From assembly GCA_051962095.1 (NCBI GenBank), contig JBQCCP010000070.1, positions 1 to 23,860 on the forward strand: a stretch of 23,860 nt of DNA. Reading direction: 5' to 3'. The notes beneath the pieces are model-generated. The model was not told the DNA's origin and did no database searches. It saw only the letters and a program-made list of their open reading frames with translations. The translations under genes and the position numbers were made by a program. Of this stretch, positions 15,323-23,665 are shown piece by piece. The stretch comes from 66-474 sp051962095. Lineage in GTDB: Bacteria > Pseudomonadota > Gammaproteobacteria > Xanthomonadales > Rhodanobacteraceae. Every line of letters begins with the position of its first letter. Position 1 is the stretch's first letter.

Positions 15323-18300
15323 TCAACCCGCGCTGCGCCTGCGCGCCGCCACCCGCGAAACCGGCCCGCCGGATGGGGTGCGCGGACCGCCGCCCGCCTG
15401 CCTTGCGCCAGCGCGTTCGCCCAGCATCGCTTCGAAAGCGTCGCGCGGCATCGGCCGCCCGATCAGGTAGCCCTGGAAGGCATCGCAACCCTGCGCCATC
15501 AGGAAATTCCGCTGCGCCTCTGTTTCCACGCCCTCGGCGATCACGTCGAGGCCCAGGCCGCGGCCCATGCCGATGATGGTCTGGGCGACCATTGCGTCGT
15601 TGCGATCCTCTGGCAGCCGATCCACGAACGAACGATCGATCTTCAACTGGTCCAGCGGCAGGCGCGTCAGGTACGCCAGCGACGAATAGCCGGTGCCGAA
15701 ATCGTCCAGCGAAACCTTGACGCCCAGCGCGCGCAGCTCGGCGAGCTTCGCCGCGGTTTCGTGGAAGTCGACCAGCACCGCCGTTTCGGTGATCTCCAGC
15801 TTGAGCCTCGATGCCACCGCGCCGGTCGCCTCCAGCGCGCCGCGCACGCTGTCCACGAATCCGGCTTGCGCGAACTGCCGCGCGCTAACATTGACCGACA
15901 GCGAGATGTCGCCGAGGCCCGGCTGCGCGGACCATGCGACGAGATAGTTGCACGCGCGCCGCAGCACCCAGTCGCCCAGCGGGAATATCAGGCCGTTGTC
16001 CTCGGCGATTGGAATGAAGACGTCCGGCGGCACGCGCTCGCCGGAGAGCCGCGTCCAGCGCAGCAGGGCCTCGGCGCCGGTGACATCGCCACGGCGATCG
16101 ACCTGCGCCTGCAGGTGCAAATCAAAGGTTTCGTCCACGATCGCCCGGCGCAGGTCCTGCACCAGCGCCTCGTGGTGCGCCAGCTTGGCCTGCATCGCGG
16201 GTTCGAAGCGGCACACGTGATCACGACCCGCGGACTTGGCGTTGTACATCGCCAACTCGGCTTCCTTGAGCACGGATTCGGGCGTGCCGTGCCCCGGCAC
16301 CAGTTCGGTCCAGCCGATGCTCACGGTGATGGTCACGGGCGTGTCGCCACCCAGTTGGAACGGGTCCCGCAACGCGTTGCGCAGGCGCTCGGCGCACGTC
16401 CACGCGTGTTCCGGCGTCGCGATCGGCTGTTCCGCGGCACAAGCCGCGAGCAACGCGAACGTGCCGCCGCTGAAACGGCTCAACACGAAGCGGTCGTCCT
16501 GCAGGTGGCGCAGGCGCTGGGCGATCGACGCGAGCAGCGCGTCACCCGCGGCGTGCCCGCGCAGGTCGTTCACACGCTTGAAATGGTCGAGATCGAACAT
16601 CAGCAACGCACCGCCGTGCGAATCGCCGTCTTCCAGCAGGTGCTGCAACCGGCCATGCAGGAAATGCCGGTTGGGCAGGTCGGTCAGGGAATCGAAAAAC
16701 GTCATGTGGTCGACGCTGGCGTGCGCCTCGCGCTCGCTGGTCAGGTCTATCATCGAACAGATGTAGTGGCTCGCCTGGCCTGCGGCGTCAGTGACCGCCG
16801 ACACGACCGTGCGGATCACCTTGGGCTGGCCCTGCCTGACCTGTATCCATTGCTCGCCCTGCCAGATGCCCTCGCGCCGGACCTGTTCCCAGATGTGCTG
16901 GTGGAACGGCTCGTCGTGGTGGCGCGAGCGCAGCAGCGAGAACGGCTGGCCGATCGCCTGGTCGGCCTCGTAACCGGTCAGGGCGGTGAATGCGCCATTG
17001 ACGCGCTGGATCACGCGGCCGGCGTCCGTCACCACCAGCGCGGCCTGCGACTGGAAGGCCACGGCTGCCAGACGCAGTTCGCTTTCGGTGCGCTTGCGGT
17101 CGCTGATGTCCTGCGCGTAGACGATGACGTTGCGGGCCTTGCCTTCGCCGTCATGCGTCACCGAGATGTCCAGCAACACCGGAAAGCGGCGGCCATCCCG
17201 CCTGACCTGCTCGGTTTCGGTCGTCGCGTGATCGAGCTTGTCGATGTCGCGCCGGACACGCCGCCGTTCCTCGCGCAGGTCTTCGGGGTACAGCGCATCC
17301 ACCGGCATTCCCACCATCTCCTCGGGCGTGTAGCCGCGCTCGCGGGCGAAGGTAGGGTTGGCGGCCACGATGCGTTGGGTGCGCGCGTCGAACATCGCCA
17401 CGGCGAATGCAGCGTGCTGGAACACATGCGCCCACAGCCGCAGCCTGTCTTCCGCCTGCAACCGCTCGCTGATGTCGCGCGCGGTGTTGAGCACGCTGCT
17501 CACCTCCCCGTCGCTTGCGTACAGCGGCACCTTGATGAGGTCCAACTGCAGGGTGTTGCCACCGGAAACCGTGAGCGGCAGCACCGCCCGGTGCCGCTCG
17601 CCGGTTCTCATCACCGCCTGGTTCATGGCCAGCGATTCGCTGGCGAACGTGCGGTTCGCCTCATCCATCGCCTGGGCAGCCGTGTAGCCCACCATTTTTT
17701 CGCGGGGCAGGCCGAACACGCGCGTCGTGCGCTCGTTGCATTTCAGCAGCACGCCCTCGCGATCGGTCACCCACATCGCGTCCGGGCTGGCGTCGAACAG
17801 CGCGCGCAGGTTGCCCTGCTCCGCGTCGAGTTCGCGGGTGCGCCGTGCCACGCTGCGGCGCAGGGTCCAGACCCACAACGCCATCAGCGCGAGCAGCGCC
17901 AGGATGCCCGCCAGCGCGACCTTGACGGCGTGCGCATACGGCATCAGCGCCTGCGGGTGCTCCAGCCAGCGCGACCGCAGCGTCGCGCGTTCGGCCGGGG
18001 TGATGCGCGCCATGCCCGCTTCCACCGTCTGCAGCATCGCCGCATTGCCCTTGCGGACCGCCCGGTGCAGTTCACCGTGATACAGGACGAAAGCGTTGTA
18101 GAAGCGGTCGAGCGCGGACTCGCGGTACAGGAAGTAATTGGCCGGCCCCTCGTCCATGCAGAACATGCGCAGATTCCCGCGCACCGCGTCCCGCACGATG
18201 TCTTCGTAATGGGCGTAGGGGCGCAGGTCCGTGACGCCCAGCGCTTGCAGCCGCTCGGTGCAGGCGTCGCCGCGCTCCACGCCCACGGGGAATCCACGCA

Positions 18301-18697
18301 GCGACGCGGCGTCGTGCACACCGCGGATCGCGCGATCGACGTAGATGTTGATCGGCAACGCCGCGAAAGGCTTGGAAAAATCGTACAGCGATTCGCGTGC
18401 CGGCGTGCGGTAGATCATGTCGATCACGTCCGCACGTCCGGCCAGCAGTTCCCGCTGCGCCGAAGCCCAATCCATCGGCACCAGATCCACCTGGATGCCG
18501 GTACGGGCCTGGAACAGCCGCCACACGTCCGCCTCGTAGCCCTGCAGGCGGCCAGCGGCGTCGCGGAACAGGTAAGGCGGGAAGTTGCCGTTGGCAACCA
18601 CCCGGATGCGCGCGGGCGGCACAGGTTCGGGCGCACCCGCCGGCACGACGGCCATCGCGAGCAGCACTGCGATCAGGCCGCGAACAATCCTACCCAT
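15323..18697 (-). CDS. Membrane sensor c-di-GMP protein: periplasmic binding domain, PAS x3, degenerate GGDEF, EAL
   Basis: An 1124-residue protein. A signal sequence (about 1-22) is followed by a solute-binding family 3 domain in the periplasm (about 30-245: RIRVVANGNFPPYLFRD), one membrane helix (about 254-276), three PAS domains (about 293-415, 425-545, 548-665), GGDEF (about 670-835) and EAL (about 850-1095). The cyclase signature is SGGTF at 743-747, so cyclase activity is unlikely. The EAL domain keeps EALLRW (E876), NVSARQF, EITET, DDFGTGYSS, KIDRSF and AEGVET, predicting an active c-di-GMP phosphodiesterase controlled by a small periplasmic ligand. The chosen ATG is 18697; an ATG at 18721 with GGGGG upstream is an alternative. 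Frames open to 20038 are read-through of the divergent gene's region. Ligand unknown. Confidence 0.93.
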   Translation of the reverse strand: MGRIVRGLIAVLLAMAVVPAGAPEPVPPARIRVVANGNFPPYLFRDAAGRLQGYEADVWRLFQARTGIQVDLVPMDWASAQRELLAGRADVIDMIYRTPARESLYDFSKPFAALPINIYVDRAIRGVHDAASLRGFPVGVERGDACTERLQALGVTDLRPYAHYEDIVRDAVRGNLRMFCMDEGPANYFLYRESALDRFYNAFVLYHGELHRAVRKGNAAMLQTVEAGMARITPAERATLRSRWLEHPQALMPYAHAVKVALAGILALLALMALWVWTLRRSVARRTRELDAEQGNLRALFDASPDAMWVTDREGVLLKCNERTTRVFGLPREKMVGYTAAQAMDEANRTFASESLAMNQAVMRTGERHRAVLPLTVSGGNTLQLDLIKVPLYASDGEVSSVLNTARDISERLQAEDRLRLWAHVFQHAAFAVAMFDARTQRIVAANPTFARERGYTPEEMVGMPVDALYPEDLREERRRVRRDIDKLDHATTETEQVRRDGRRFPVLLDISVTHDGEGKARNVIVYAQDISDRKRTESELRLAAVAFQSQAALVVTDAGRVIQRVNGAFTALTGYEADQAIGQPFSLLRSRHHDEPFHQHIWEQVRREGIWQGEQWIQVRQGQPKVIRTVVSAVTDAAGQASHYICSMIDLTSEREAHASVDHMTFFDSLTDLPNRHFLHGRLQHLLEDGDSHGGALLMFDLDHFKRVNDLRGHAAGDALLASIAQRLRHLQDDRFVLSRFSGGTFALLAACAAEQPIATPEHAWTCAERLRNALRDPFQLGGDTPVTITVSIGWTELVPGHGTPESVLKEAELAMYNAKSAGRDHVCRFEPAMQAKLAHHEALVQDLRRAIVDETFDLHLQAQVDRRGDVTGAEALLRWTRLSGERVPPDVFIPIAEDNGLIFPLGDWVLRRACNYLVAWSAQPGLGDISLSVNVSARQFAQAGFVDSVRGALEATGAVASRLKLEITETAVLVDFHETAAKLAELRALGVKVSLDDFGTGYSSLAYLTRLPLDQLKIDRSFVDRLPEDRNDAMVAQTIIGMGRGLGLDVIAEGVETEAQRNFLMAQGCDAFQGYLIGRPMPRDAFEAMLGERAGARQAGGGPRTPSGGPVSRVAARRRSAG

Positions 18698-18997
18698 GTA
18701 CCCGCAACTCCCTGTGTCCATGCGCCGCCCCCTGTCGCGCAAACCCACGCCGACCCGCGGGAGGCCCAGCATTCCTTGCACAAGTGATGCCAGCGCGGGT
18801 ACTTCGATGCATGGCCGATCCGCTGCCAAGTGCCGGTCGGCCTGTCCTGCTCTGTATCGGCCGAATCGCGGAATCATTGATGGTGCCGCAGGAAGTGCAA
18901 GGATTACGCTCGAAAACCTGGAAGTTCCGCGGCGCAAACCGCTGTTTTCGCGGCCAATCCCGTGACACGTTGAACTGGACTTCCCCACCCCCACCTG
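18698..18997. other. Divergent intergenic region, no gene seen
   Basis: This 300-nt spacer separates the GGDEF/EAL gene (minus) from the ABC exporter gene (plus) and should carry both promoters. I see no convincing -35/-10 pair, riboswitch or small gene. A 9-bp inverted repeat (TCCTTGCAC at 18773-18781 and GTGCAAGGA at 18895-18903) is near what chance would give in a region this size. Confidence 0.5.
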
Positions 18998-20779
18998 ATG
19001 CTGATGACCCGAGCACGCGATCCCGCCGCACCACGCCCCACCCGCCAGCTCGCCGCGCTGGGCGCGCTGTGGCCGTACATGCGCCGGCATCGGGCGCTCG
19101 CGGCCGGCTGGCTGTTCTTCCTCGCGTTGTCCTCGGCCGCGACGCTGGCCCTGCCCGTCGCGGTGCGGCACATGATCGACCGCGGCTTCGCCAGCCACGA
19201 CGCCGCGCTCGTCAACGGCACCTTCCTGCTGTTGTTCCTGCTCGCGCTGGTGCTGGCGACCGCCACCGCGGCGCGCTACTTCTGCATCAGCCTGCTGGGC
19301 GAACGCGCCATCGCGGCGCTCCGCGAGATCCTGTATTCGCGCCTGATCCGGCTGGACGTCGCCTTTTACGAAAAAACCCGGGTCGGCGAACTGATCTCGC
19401 GGCTCGGCACCGATACCGAAGTGGTGCAGACGCTGATCGGTTCCAGTATTTCCGTGGCGTTGCGCAGCGTGGTGATGGTGATCGGCGCGGCCGCGCTGAT
19501 GGTCTGGACCAGCCCGCGCCTGGACGGCCTGACCGCCCTGGTGATCCCGGTGGTGATCGTGCCGATCGCACTCTACGGGCGGCGGCTGACCAAACTTTCT
19601 CGCACGAATCAGGACCGAATCGCCGACACGAGTGCGATCGCCAACGAAACCCTGAATGCGGTGCACGCGGTGAAGGCGTACGGCCGTGAAGGCATCGAAA
19701 GCACGCGTTACGCGGATGCGGTGCGGCACGCGTTGCGGGCGGCCCAGAAACGCATCGTCGCGCGTGCGATCCTGACCGGCGGCGTGATCGTGCTGATTTT
19801 CGGCGCGGTCACGCTGGTGCTGTGGGCCGGGGCGCGCGACGTGCTGGCGGGTTCGATGGATGCGGGCTTGCTGAGCCAGTTCGTGTTGTACGCCGTGATG
19901 GCGGCGGGTTCGGTGGGCGCGCTGGGCGGCGTGTGGGGCGACGTGCTGCGCGCCGCGGGGTCGATGGGGCGGATCAGCGAATTGCTGGCCGAGCGGCCTT
20001 CGATCGACGATCCGGCGCAACCGACGCCGTTGCCACAACCGTCACGCGGCGCGATCGCCTTCGAACACGTGGAGTTTCGTTACCCCTCCCGCCTCGATAC
20101 GCCGGCGCTGCACGACTTCACGCTGCGCATCCATCCGGGCCAGACGGTCGCGCTGGTCGGGCCGTCCGGCGCTGGCAAGAGCACCGTGTTCAACCTGCTG
20201 CTGCGTTTCCACGACCCGCAGCGCGGACGGATCACGCTGGACGGCGTGGACCTGCGCGCATTGAAACTCGACGAATTGCGCGGCGCGCTGGCGCTCGTGC
20301 CACAGGAAACCGTGATCTTCGGCGCCAGCGCCGCCGACAACATCCGTTTCGGCAGGGCGAACGCGGCCGACCATTCGGTGCAGGCAGCGGCGCGCGATGC
20401 GGAAGCCTTCGGCTTCCTGAGCGAACAGCCCGGAGGTTTCGACACCCAGCTCGGCGAGCGCGGCGTGCGGCTTTCGGGCGGGCAGCGCCAGCGCATCGCG
20501 ATCGCACGGGCGATCCTGAAGGACGCGCCGGTGCTGCTGCTGGACGAGGCGACTTCGAGCCTGGATGCGCAATCGGAAGCCGCGATCCAGGCCGCACTGG
20601 AACGCGCGAGCCGCGGCCGCACCACGCTGGTGATCGCGCACCGGCTGGCCACCGTGCAGCGCGCCGACCGCATCGTGGTGATGGACCAGGGCCGGATCGT
20701 CGCCGACGGCAGCCACGATGAACTGTTGCGCGAAGGCGGGCTTTACGCGGAGTTGGCCCGACTTCAATTCGCGGCATAG
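18998..20779 (+). CDS. ABC exporter, fused permease and ATPase (MsbA-like)
   Basis: A 593-residue half-transporter. Residues about 30-310 hold the ABC type 1 membrane domain with six likely helices, and about 345-593 the ATPase. Visible motifs are Walker A GPSGAGKST (388-396), signature LSGGQRQR (from 492), Walker B VLLLDEATSSLD (from 512) and the switch His548 in IAHRLATV, so it should be an active homodimeric or heterodimeric exporter in the inner membrane. MsbA-type proteins flip lipids or export drugs; the substrate is not readable from sequence, and this gene is not beside lpxK, as msbA usually is. The ATG at 18998 is used; an ATG two codons later is possible. A dispersed repeat starts 3 nt after the stop. 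Confidence 0.93.
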   Translation: MLMTRARDPAAPRPTRQLAALGALWPYMRRHRALAAGWLFFLALSSAATLALPVAVRHMIDRGFASHDAALVNGTFLLLFLLALVLATATAARYFCISLLGERAIAALREILYSRLIRLDVAFYEKTRVGELISRLGTDTEVVQTLIGSSISVALRSVVMVIGAAALMVWTSPRLDGLTALVIPVVIVPIALYGRRLTKLSRTNQDRIADTSAIANETLNAVHAVKAYGREGIESTRYADAVRHALRAAQKRIVARAILTGGVIVLIFGAVTLVLWAGARDVLAGSMDAGLLSQFVLYAVMAAGSVGALGGVWGDVLRAAGSMGRISELLAERPSIDDPAQPTPLPQPSRGAIAFEHVEFRYPSRLDTPALHDFTLRIHPGQTVALVGPSGAGKSTVFNLLLRFHDPQRGRITLDGVDLRALKLDELRGALALVPQETVIFGASAADNIRFGRANAADHSVQAAARDAEAFGFLSEQPGGFDTQLGERGVRLSGGQRQRIAIARAILKDAPVLLLDEATSSLDAQSEAAIQAALERASRGRTTLVIAHRLATVQRADRIVVMDQGRIVADGSHDELLREGGLYAELARLQFAA

Positions 20780-20782
20780 CCG

Positions 20783-20890
20783 TGCGATCGTCCCTGATCG
20801 CTGCGCCACCCATGCGGTCCACCAACGAAACCGATACAGACTCGCACACCCCAGAACGGCCTTCCATGGCCTGACTTCTCACCAACAGCC
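20783..20890 (+). repeat. Dispersed 3'-end repeat, copy 2 (after the ABC exporter)
   Basis: This is the second copy of the repeat described at 4077-4183. It begins 3 nt after the ABC exporter's TAG with TGCGATCGTCCCTGATCGC and has the 28-nt block identical to copy 1 at 20851-20878. It ends with CAACAGCC at 20883-20890. The start-to-block distance is 68 nt here and 65 nt in copy 1, while the middle is diverged. The hairpins GCGATC-N6-GATCGC and GGCC-N6-GGCC are both conserved. The copy is oriented with the upstream gene and lies between that gene and the convergent cold-shock gene. Confidence 0.78.
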
Positions 20891-20933
20891 GCTTGATGGA
20901 CTGTTGTCGACCGGCTTCAGGAATTTCAGTGCG

Positions 20934-21167
20934 TCAGGCTGCCGGCGCAGTGGAGGCGGTTGCGCCCTCGGCGGTCACTTCGGCGGCCTGCGCCCCCTTG
21001 GGACCCTGCACGATGTCGAATTTCACGCGCTGGCCTTCTTTGAGGCTGCGGAATCCCTGCGCGCGGATGGCCGAGAAATGCACGAACACGTCCGCGCCGC
21101 CACCATCGGGCGTGATGAAACCGAAGCCCTTGGCGTCGTTGAACCACTTCACCGTACCCACTGACAT
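20934..21167 (-). CDS. Cold-shock domain protein with Ala-rich tail
   Basis: A 77-residue single-stranded nucleic-acid-binding protein, an RNA chaperone of the CspA family. The cold-shock fold begins MSVGTVKWFNDAKGFGFI and contains RNP1 (KGFGFI, 14-19) and RNP2 (VFVHF, 27-31). Residues 66-77 (TAEGATASTAPAA region) form a short Ala/Thr tail beyond the usual 66-70 residues. The ATG at 21167 is preceded by GAGGGG about 9 nt upstream; in-frame starts further up give an unrelated extension and are rejected. It follows the thioinosine phosphorylase gene after a 109-nt gap with its own candidate promoter. Whether it is cold-induced cannot be told from sequence. Confidence 0.95.
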   Translation of the reverse strand: MSVGTVKWFNDAKGFGFITPDGGGADVFVHFSAIRAQGFRSLKEGQRVKFDIVQGPKGAQAAEVTAEGATASTAPAA

Positions 21168-21224
21168 TTGGAAAACCCCTCTTCGCAACGATCCATATCA
21201 CGGCACGCAACCACCGCGGCGACG

Positions 21225-21253
21225 AGTATCAGTCGGACCCTCGTCGTGCGCAA
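21225..21253 (-). promoter_or_regulatory. Candidate promoter of the cold-shock gene
   Basis: On the minus strand TTGCGC (21253-21248) and GATACT (21230-21225) are separated by 17 nt. They match the first three -35 positions and four of six -10 positions. A start about 7 nt downstream would give a 5' leader of about 50 nt before the ATG at 21167. The match is modest. Confidence 0.33.
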
Positions 21254-21276
21254 GCCTGTTTTGTGACGTGCGTCGC

Positions 21277-22032
21277 TCAACCGGAGAGCAGCGCGTGCAC
21301 GATCGCGGGTATCCGCCCGGTGGCCGCGGCGAGGTGTGCGTGGATTTCCTCGAGGCTGATGGGCGCGTCGGGATCGGGTCCGCAGCCGGCGGCCCAGTTG
21401 GCCACCACGGCGATGCAGGCGTAGTCCATGCTGCGCTCGCGCGCCAACGCGGCCTCGGGCATCCCGGTCATCCCCACCAGGTCGCAGCCATCGCGGCGCA
21501 TGCGGGCGATTTCGGCACGGGTCTCCAGGCGTGGCCCCTGGGTGGCGCCGTAGCAGCCGCCATCGATTACATCGACACCTGCCCGACGCGCCGCGTCCAG
21601 CACAGCGCTTCGCAATGACGGGCTGTACGGCTCGCCGAACTCGATGTGCAACACCGCCTCGCCTTCCGCGTCGCAGAAACTCGATGTGCGGTGCGTGTAG
21701 TCGATCAGCTGGTCCGGAATCGCCAACGCCCGCGGGCCCATGTCGCCGCGGATGCCGCCCACGGCGTTCACGCCGACCACCCGGCGCACGCCGAGTTCGT
21801 GCAGCGCATCGATGTTGGCGCGATAGTTGATGCGGTGCGGGGCGAAGGTGTGCAGTTCGCCGTGACGCGCGAGAAACGCCACACGCTTGCCGGTCACTTC
21901 GCCGGCCACGATCGCAGATGAAGGCGCACCCCAGCGGGTGGAGACATCCATGCGCTCGGGATGTTCCAACCCCGGAAACGCGTACACCCCGGTGCCACCG
22001 ATCACGGCGAGATCGATCGCTGCAGTACTCAT
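21277..22032 (-). CDS. S-methyl-5'-thioinosine (or thioadenosine) phosphorylase, PNP/MTAP family
   Basis: A 251-residue cytosolic phosphorylase that cleaves a methylthionucleoside with phosphate to release a purine base and methylthioribose 1-phosphate. Family motifs are IGGTGVY (11-17), ARHGE with HRINYRAN (55-73), NAVGGIRGDMGP (89-100), YGATQGPRLET and MTGMPEAALARE (188-199). At the base-recognition position, where adenosine-type MTAP has Asp, this protein has Asn212 (VVANWAAG). That points to a 6-oxopurine, as in the methylthioinosine phosphorylase of Pseudomonas. Such genes are often labelled mtnP. The ATG at 22032 overlaps the hpt stop (ATGA) and has GGAGGTTGGAGC just before it. The linked phosphoribosyltransferase could salvage the released hypoxanthine. 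Confidence 0.93.
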   Translation of the reverse strand: MSTAAIDLAVIGGTGVYAFPGLEHPERMDVSTRWGAPSSAIVAGEVTGKRVAFLARHGELHTFAPHRINYRANIDALHELGVRRVVGVNAVGGIRGDMGPRALAIPDQLIDYTHRTSSFCDAEGEAVLHIEFGEPYSPSLRSAVLDAARRAGVDVIDGGCYGATQGPRLETRAEIARMRRDGCDLVGMTGMPEAALARERSMDYACIAVVANWAAGCGPDPDAPISLEEIHAHLAAATGRIPAIVHALLSG

Positions 22033-22589
22033 GCTCCAACCTCCGGCAGCGCATGGATGGCCGGCAGGTTGCGCCCCTGGCCGTAATAGTCGAGCCCGTA
22101 GCCGAACACGTAGCGATCGGGCACTTCCACGCCAATGAAATCCGCGGCAAGGCCAGGCACGCGGCGGTCGTGGCGCTTCTCGCACAGCACCGCGACCAGC
22201 ACGCGCTTCGCGCCTTCGGCAAGACAGTGCCTGCGCAACGCTTCCAGCGTGTAGCCTTCGTCCAGGATGTCGTCGGCGAGAATTACCGTGCGCCCGGCCA
22301 ACGTGGCCTGCGGGTGGTGCAGCCAGCGCACTTCGCGGCCGGTCGTCGCATCGCCGTAGCGGGTCGCGTGCACGTAGTCGAATTCGAGATCGCCGCCGAT
22401 CGCGAGTGCCAGCGGCGCGGCGAAAAACAGCCCACCGTTCAACACGGTGAGGAACAGCGCGCGCTCGCCCTGCAGCGCCTCGCGGATATCCGCCCCCATG
22501 CGCGCGATCGCGGCTTCGATCGCGGCGCGATCGTGGATGCACTCGGCGTGCGGCAGCACCGCCGCGAGCGGATGTTCCGACGCACTCAT
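22029..22589 (-). CDS. hpt: Hypoxanthine-guanine phosphoribosyltransferase
   Basis: A 186-residue cytosolic enzyme that joins hypoxanthine or guanine to PRPP to form IMP or GMP. The PRPP-binding loop VILADDILDEGYTL (102-115) with acidic pair D106/D107 and D110 is intact. VLNGGLFFAAPLA (49-61) supplies the pyrophosphate-side loop and the C-terminal DRYVFGYGLDYYGQGRNLP the base-binding region; all are typical of this family. The ATG at 22589 overlaps the nagZ stop by 4 nt, and its end overlaps the phosphorylase by 4 nt. Placement between nagZ and the thioinosine phosphorylase fits purine salvage, with the phosphorylase supplying hypoxanthine. Base preference cannot be fixed from sequence. Confidence 0.94.
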   Translation of the reverse strand: MSASEHPLAAVLPHAECIHDRAAIEAAIARMGADIREALQGERALFLTVLNGGLFFAAPLALAIGGDLEFDYVHATRYGDATTGREVRWLHHPQATLAGRTVILADDILDEGYTLEALRRHCLAEGAKRVLVAVLCEKRHDRRVPGLAADFIGVEVPDRYVFGYGLDYYGQGRNLPAIHALPEVGA

Positions 22590-23602
22590 GCGCGGGCCGC
22601 TTCCGGTGCGGACAAGCTGGCCAGCGCCGCCACATACCGCGCGTGCTGCGGATCGTCCAGCAGCGCCTCCCAACCCGGCGCCACGCTGCCGCACAGGCTC
22701 ATCACCTTGTCGCGCGCACAAGGCTCGCGGCCGCGCACAGCTTCCAGCGCTGCGTCCACCATCGTCGGGTGACACACCAGCACCAGGTCGCAGCCTGCGT
22801 CGAGGTGCGCCGTGACGCGTTCGGCGATACCGCCGGCGGATTCCGCCGCGGCCATCCCGACGTCATCGCTGAACACCACACCGCGGAATCCCAAGTCACT
22901 GCGCAGCATGTCGATCCAGGTTCTCGAATAACCGGCCGCGCGCTCATCGATCGCGGGATAGGTGACGTGCGCAACCATCACCGCTTCGGCACCGCTGGCA
23001 AACCCTTCCACGAACGGAACCAGGTCGGCGGCACGGATCGCATCCACCGGCCGCGGATCGACCGCGGCCTGCAAGTGCGTGTCCTCCGGAATCGATCCGT
23101 GTCCCGGATAATGCTTGAGCGTGGCGGCCATGCCGGCGAGGCGCATGCCGCGCACGTAGGCCGAGGCAAGCTCCGCGACGACGTGCGGACCGGCGTCGAA
23201 TGCCCGCTCGCCGATCACGCGATTGCCGCGGGCGAGATCCACCACCGGCGCGAACGACAGGTCGATGCCGGAGGCGCGCACCTCGCTGGCCATCACGATC
23301 GCGTGCATTTCCGCCATCTCGACAGCCGTGTCGCGGTCGAGGTGGTACAGCTCGCCGATGCGCGCCAGCGGCGGCAGGCGGGTGAAACCTTCGCGGAAAC
23401 GCTGCACAGGACCGCCTTCGTGATCCACCGAAATCACGAAATCGTCGCCGCGCAGACCGCGAATCGAATCGACCAGCACCTGCAACTGCGCACGATCGGC
23501 GTAATTGCGGGCGAACAGGATCGCGCCACTCACTTCGGGCGCCAGCAGGCGAGCGTGTTCGTGTTCGGCGAGCTGCTTGCCTTCGATTCCGATGATCAAC
23601 AT
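22586..23602 (-). CDS. nagZ: Beta-N-acetylhexosaminidase (peptidoglycan recycling)
   Basis: A 338-residue cytoplasmic glycoside hydrolase family 3 enzyme that removes N-acetylglucosamine from anhydromuropeptides. Visible motifs are VDHEGGPVQRFREGF (59-73), LSFAPVVDLARGN, KHYPGHG (163-169), the Asp174/His176 general acid-base pair and the nucleophile loop FSDDVGM (Asp246). The start is taken as the ATG at 23602, giving MLIIGIEGKQL, which matches the N-terminus usual in this order. The ATG at 23644 would add 14 unrelated residues. Neither start has a clear ribosome site. Its stop overlaps hpt by 4 nt, and rlmD lies 63 nt upstream on the same strand. By releasing muropeptides it can affect beta-lactamase induction where AmpR/AmpC exist, but neither is in this window. 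Confidence 0.95.
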   Translation of the reverse strand: MLIIGIEGKQLAEHEHARLLAPEVSGAILFARNYADRAQLQVLVDSIRGLRGDDFVISVDHEGGPVQRFREGFTRLPPLARIGELYHLDRDTAVEMAEMHAIVMASEVRASGIDLSFAPVVDLARGNRVIGERAFDAGPHVVAELASAYVRGMRLAGMAATLKHYPGHGSIPEDTHLQAAVDPRPVDAIRAADLVPFVEGFASGAEAVMVAHVTYPAIDERAAGYSRTWIDMLRSDLGFRGVVFSDDVGMAAAESAGGIAERVTAHLDAGCDLVLVCHPTMVDAALEAVRGREPCARDKVMSLCGSVAPGWEALLDDPQHARYVAALASLSAPEAARA

Positions 23603-23665
23603 ACAGCAATGATTTCGTGGCGCATCGGCAGAATGGACGATCATAAGGCATCGTGCCGGATTCGA

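Noticed and set aside
15761..18787. 1008-codon open frame on the plus strand
   Set aside because: It lies antisense to the GGDEF/EAL gene, whose domains are unmistakable. Its His/Gln/Arg-rich composition is typical of shadow frames in GC-rich DNA.
18773..18903. 9-bp inverted repeat TCCTTGCAC/GTGCAAGGA with 113 nt between the arms
   Set aside because: In a 300-nt region one such pair is not far from chance expectation, and there is no promoter or known operator around it.
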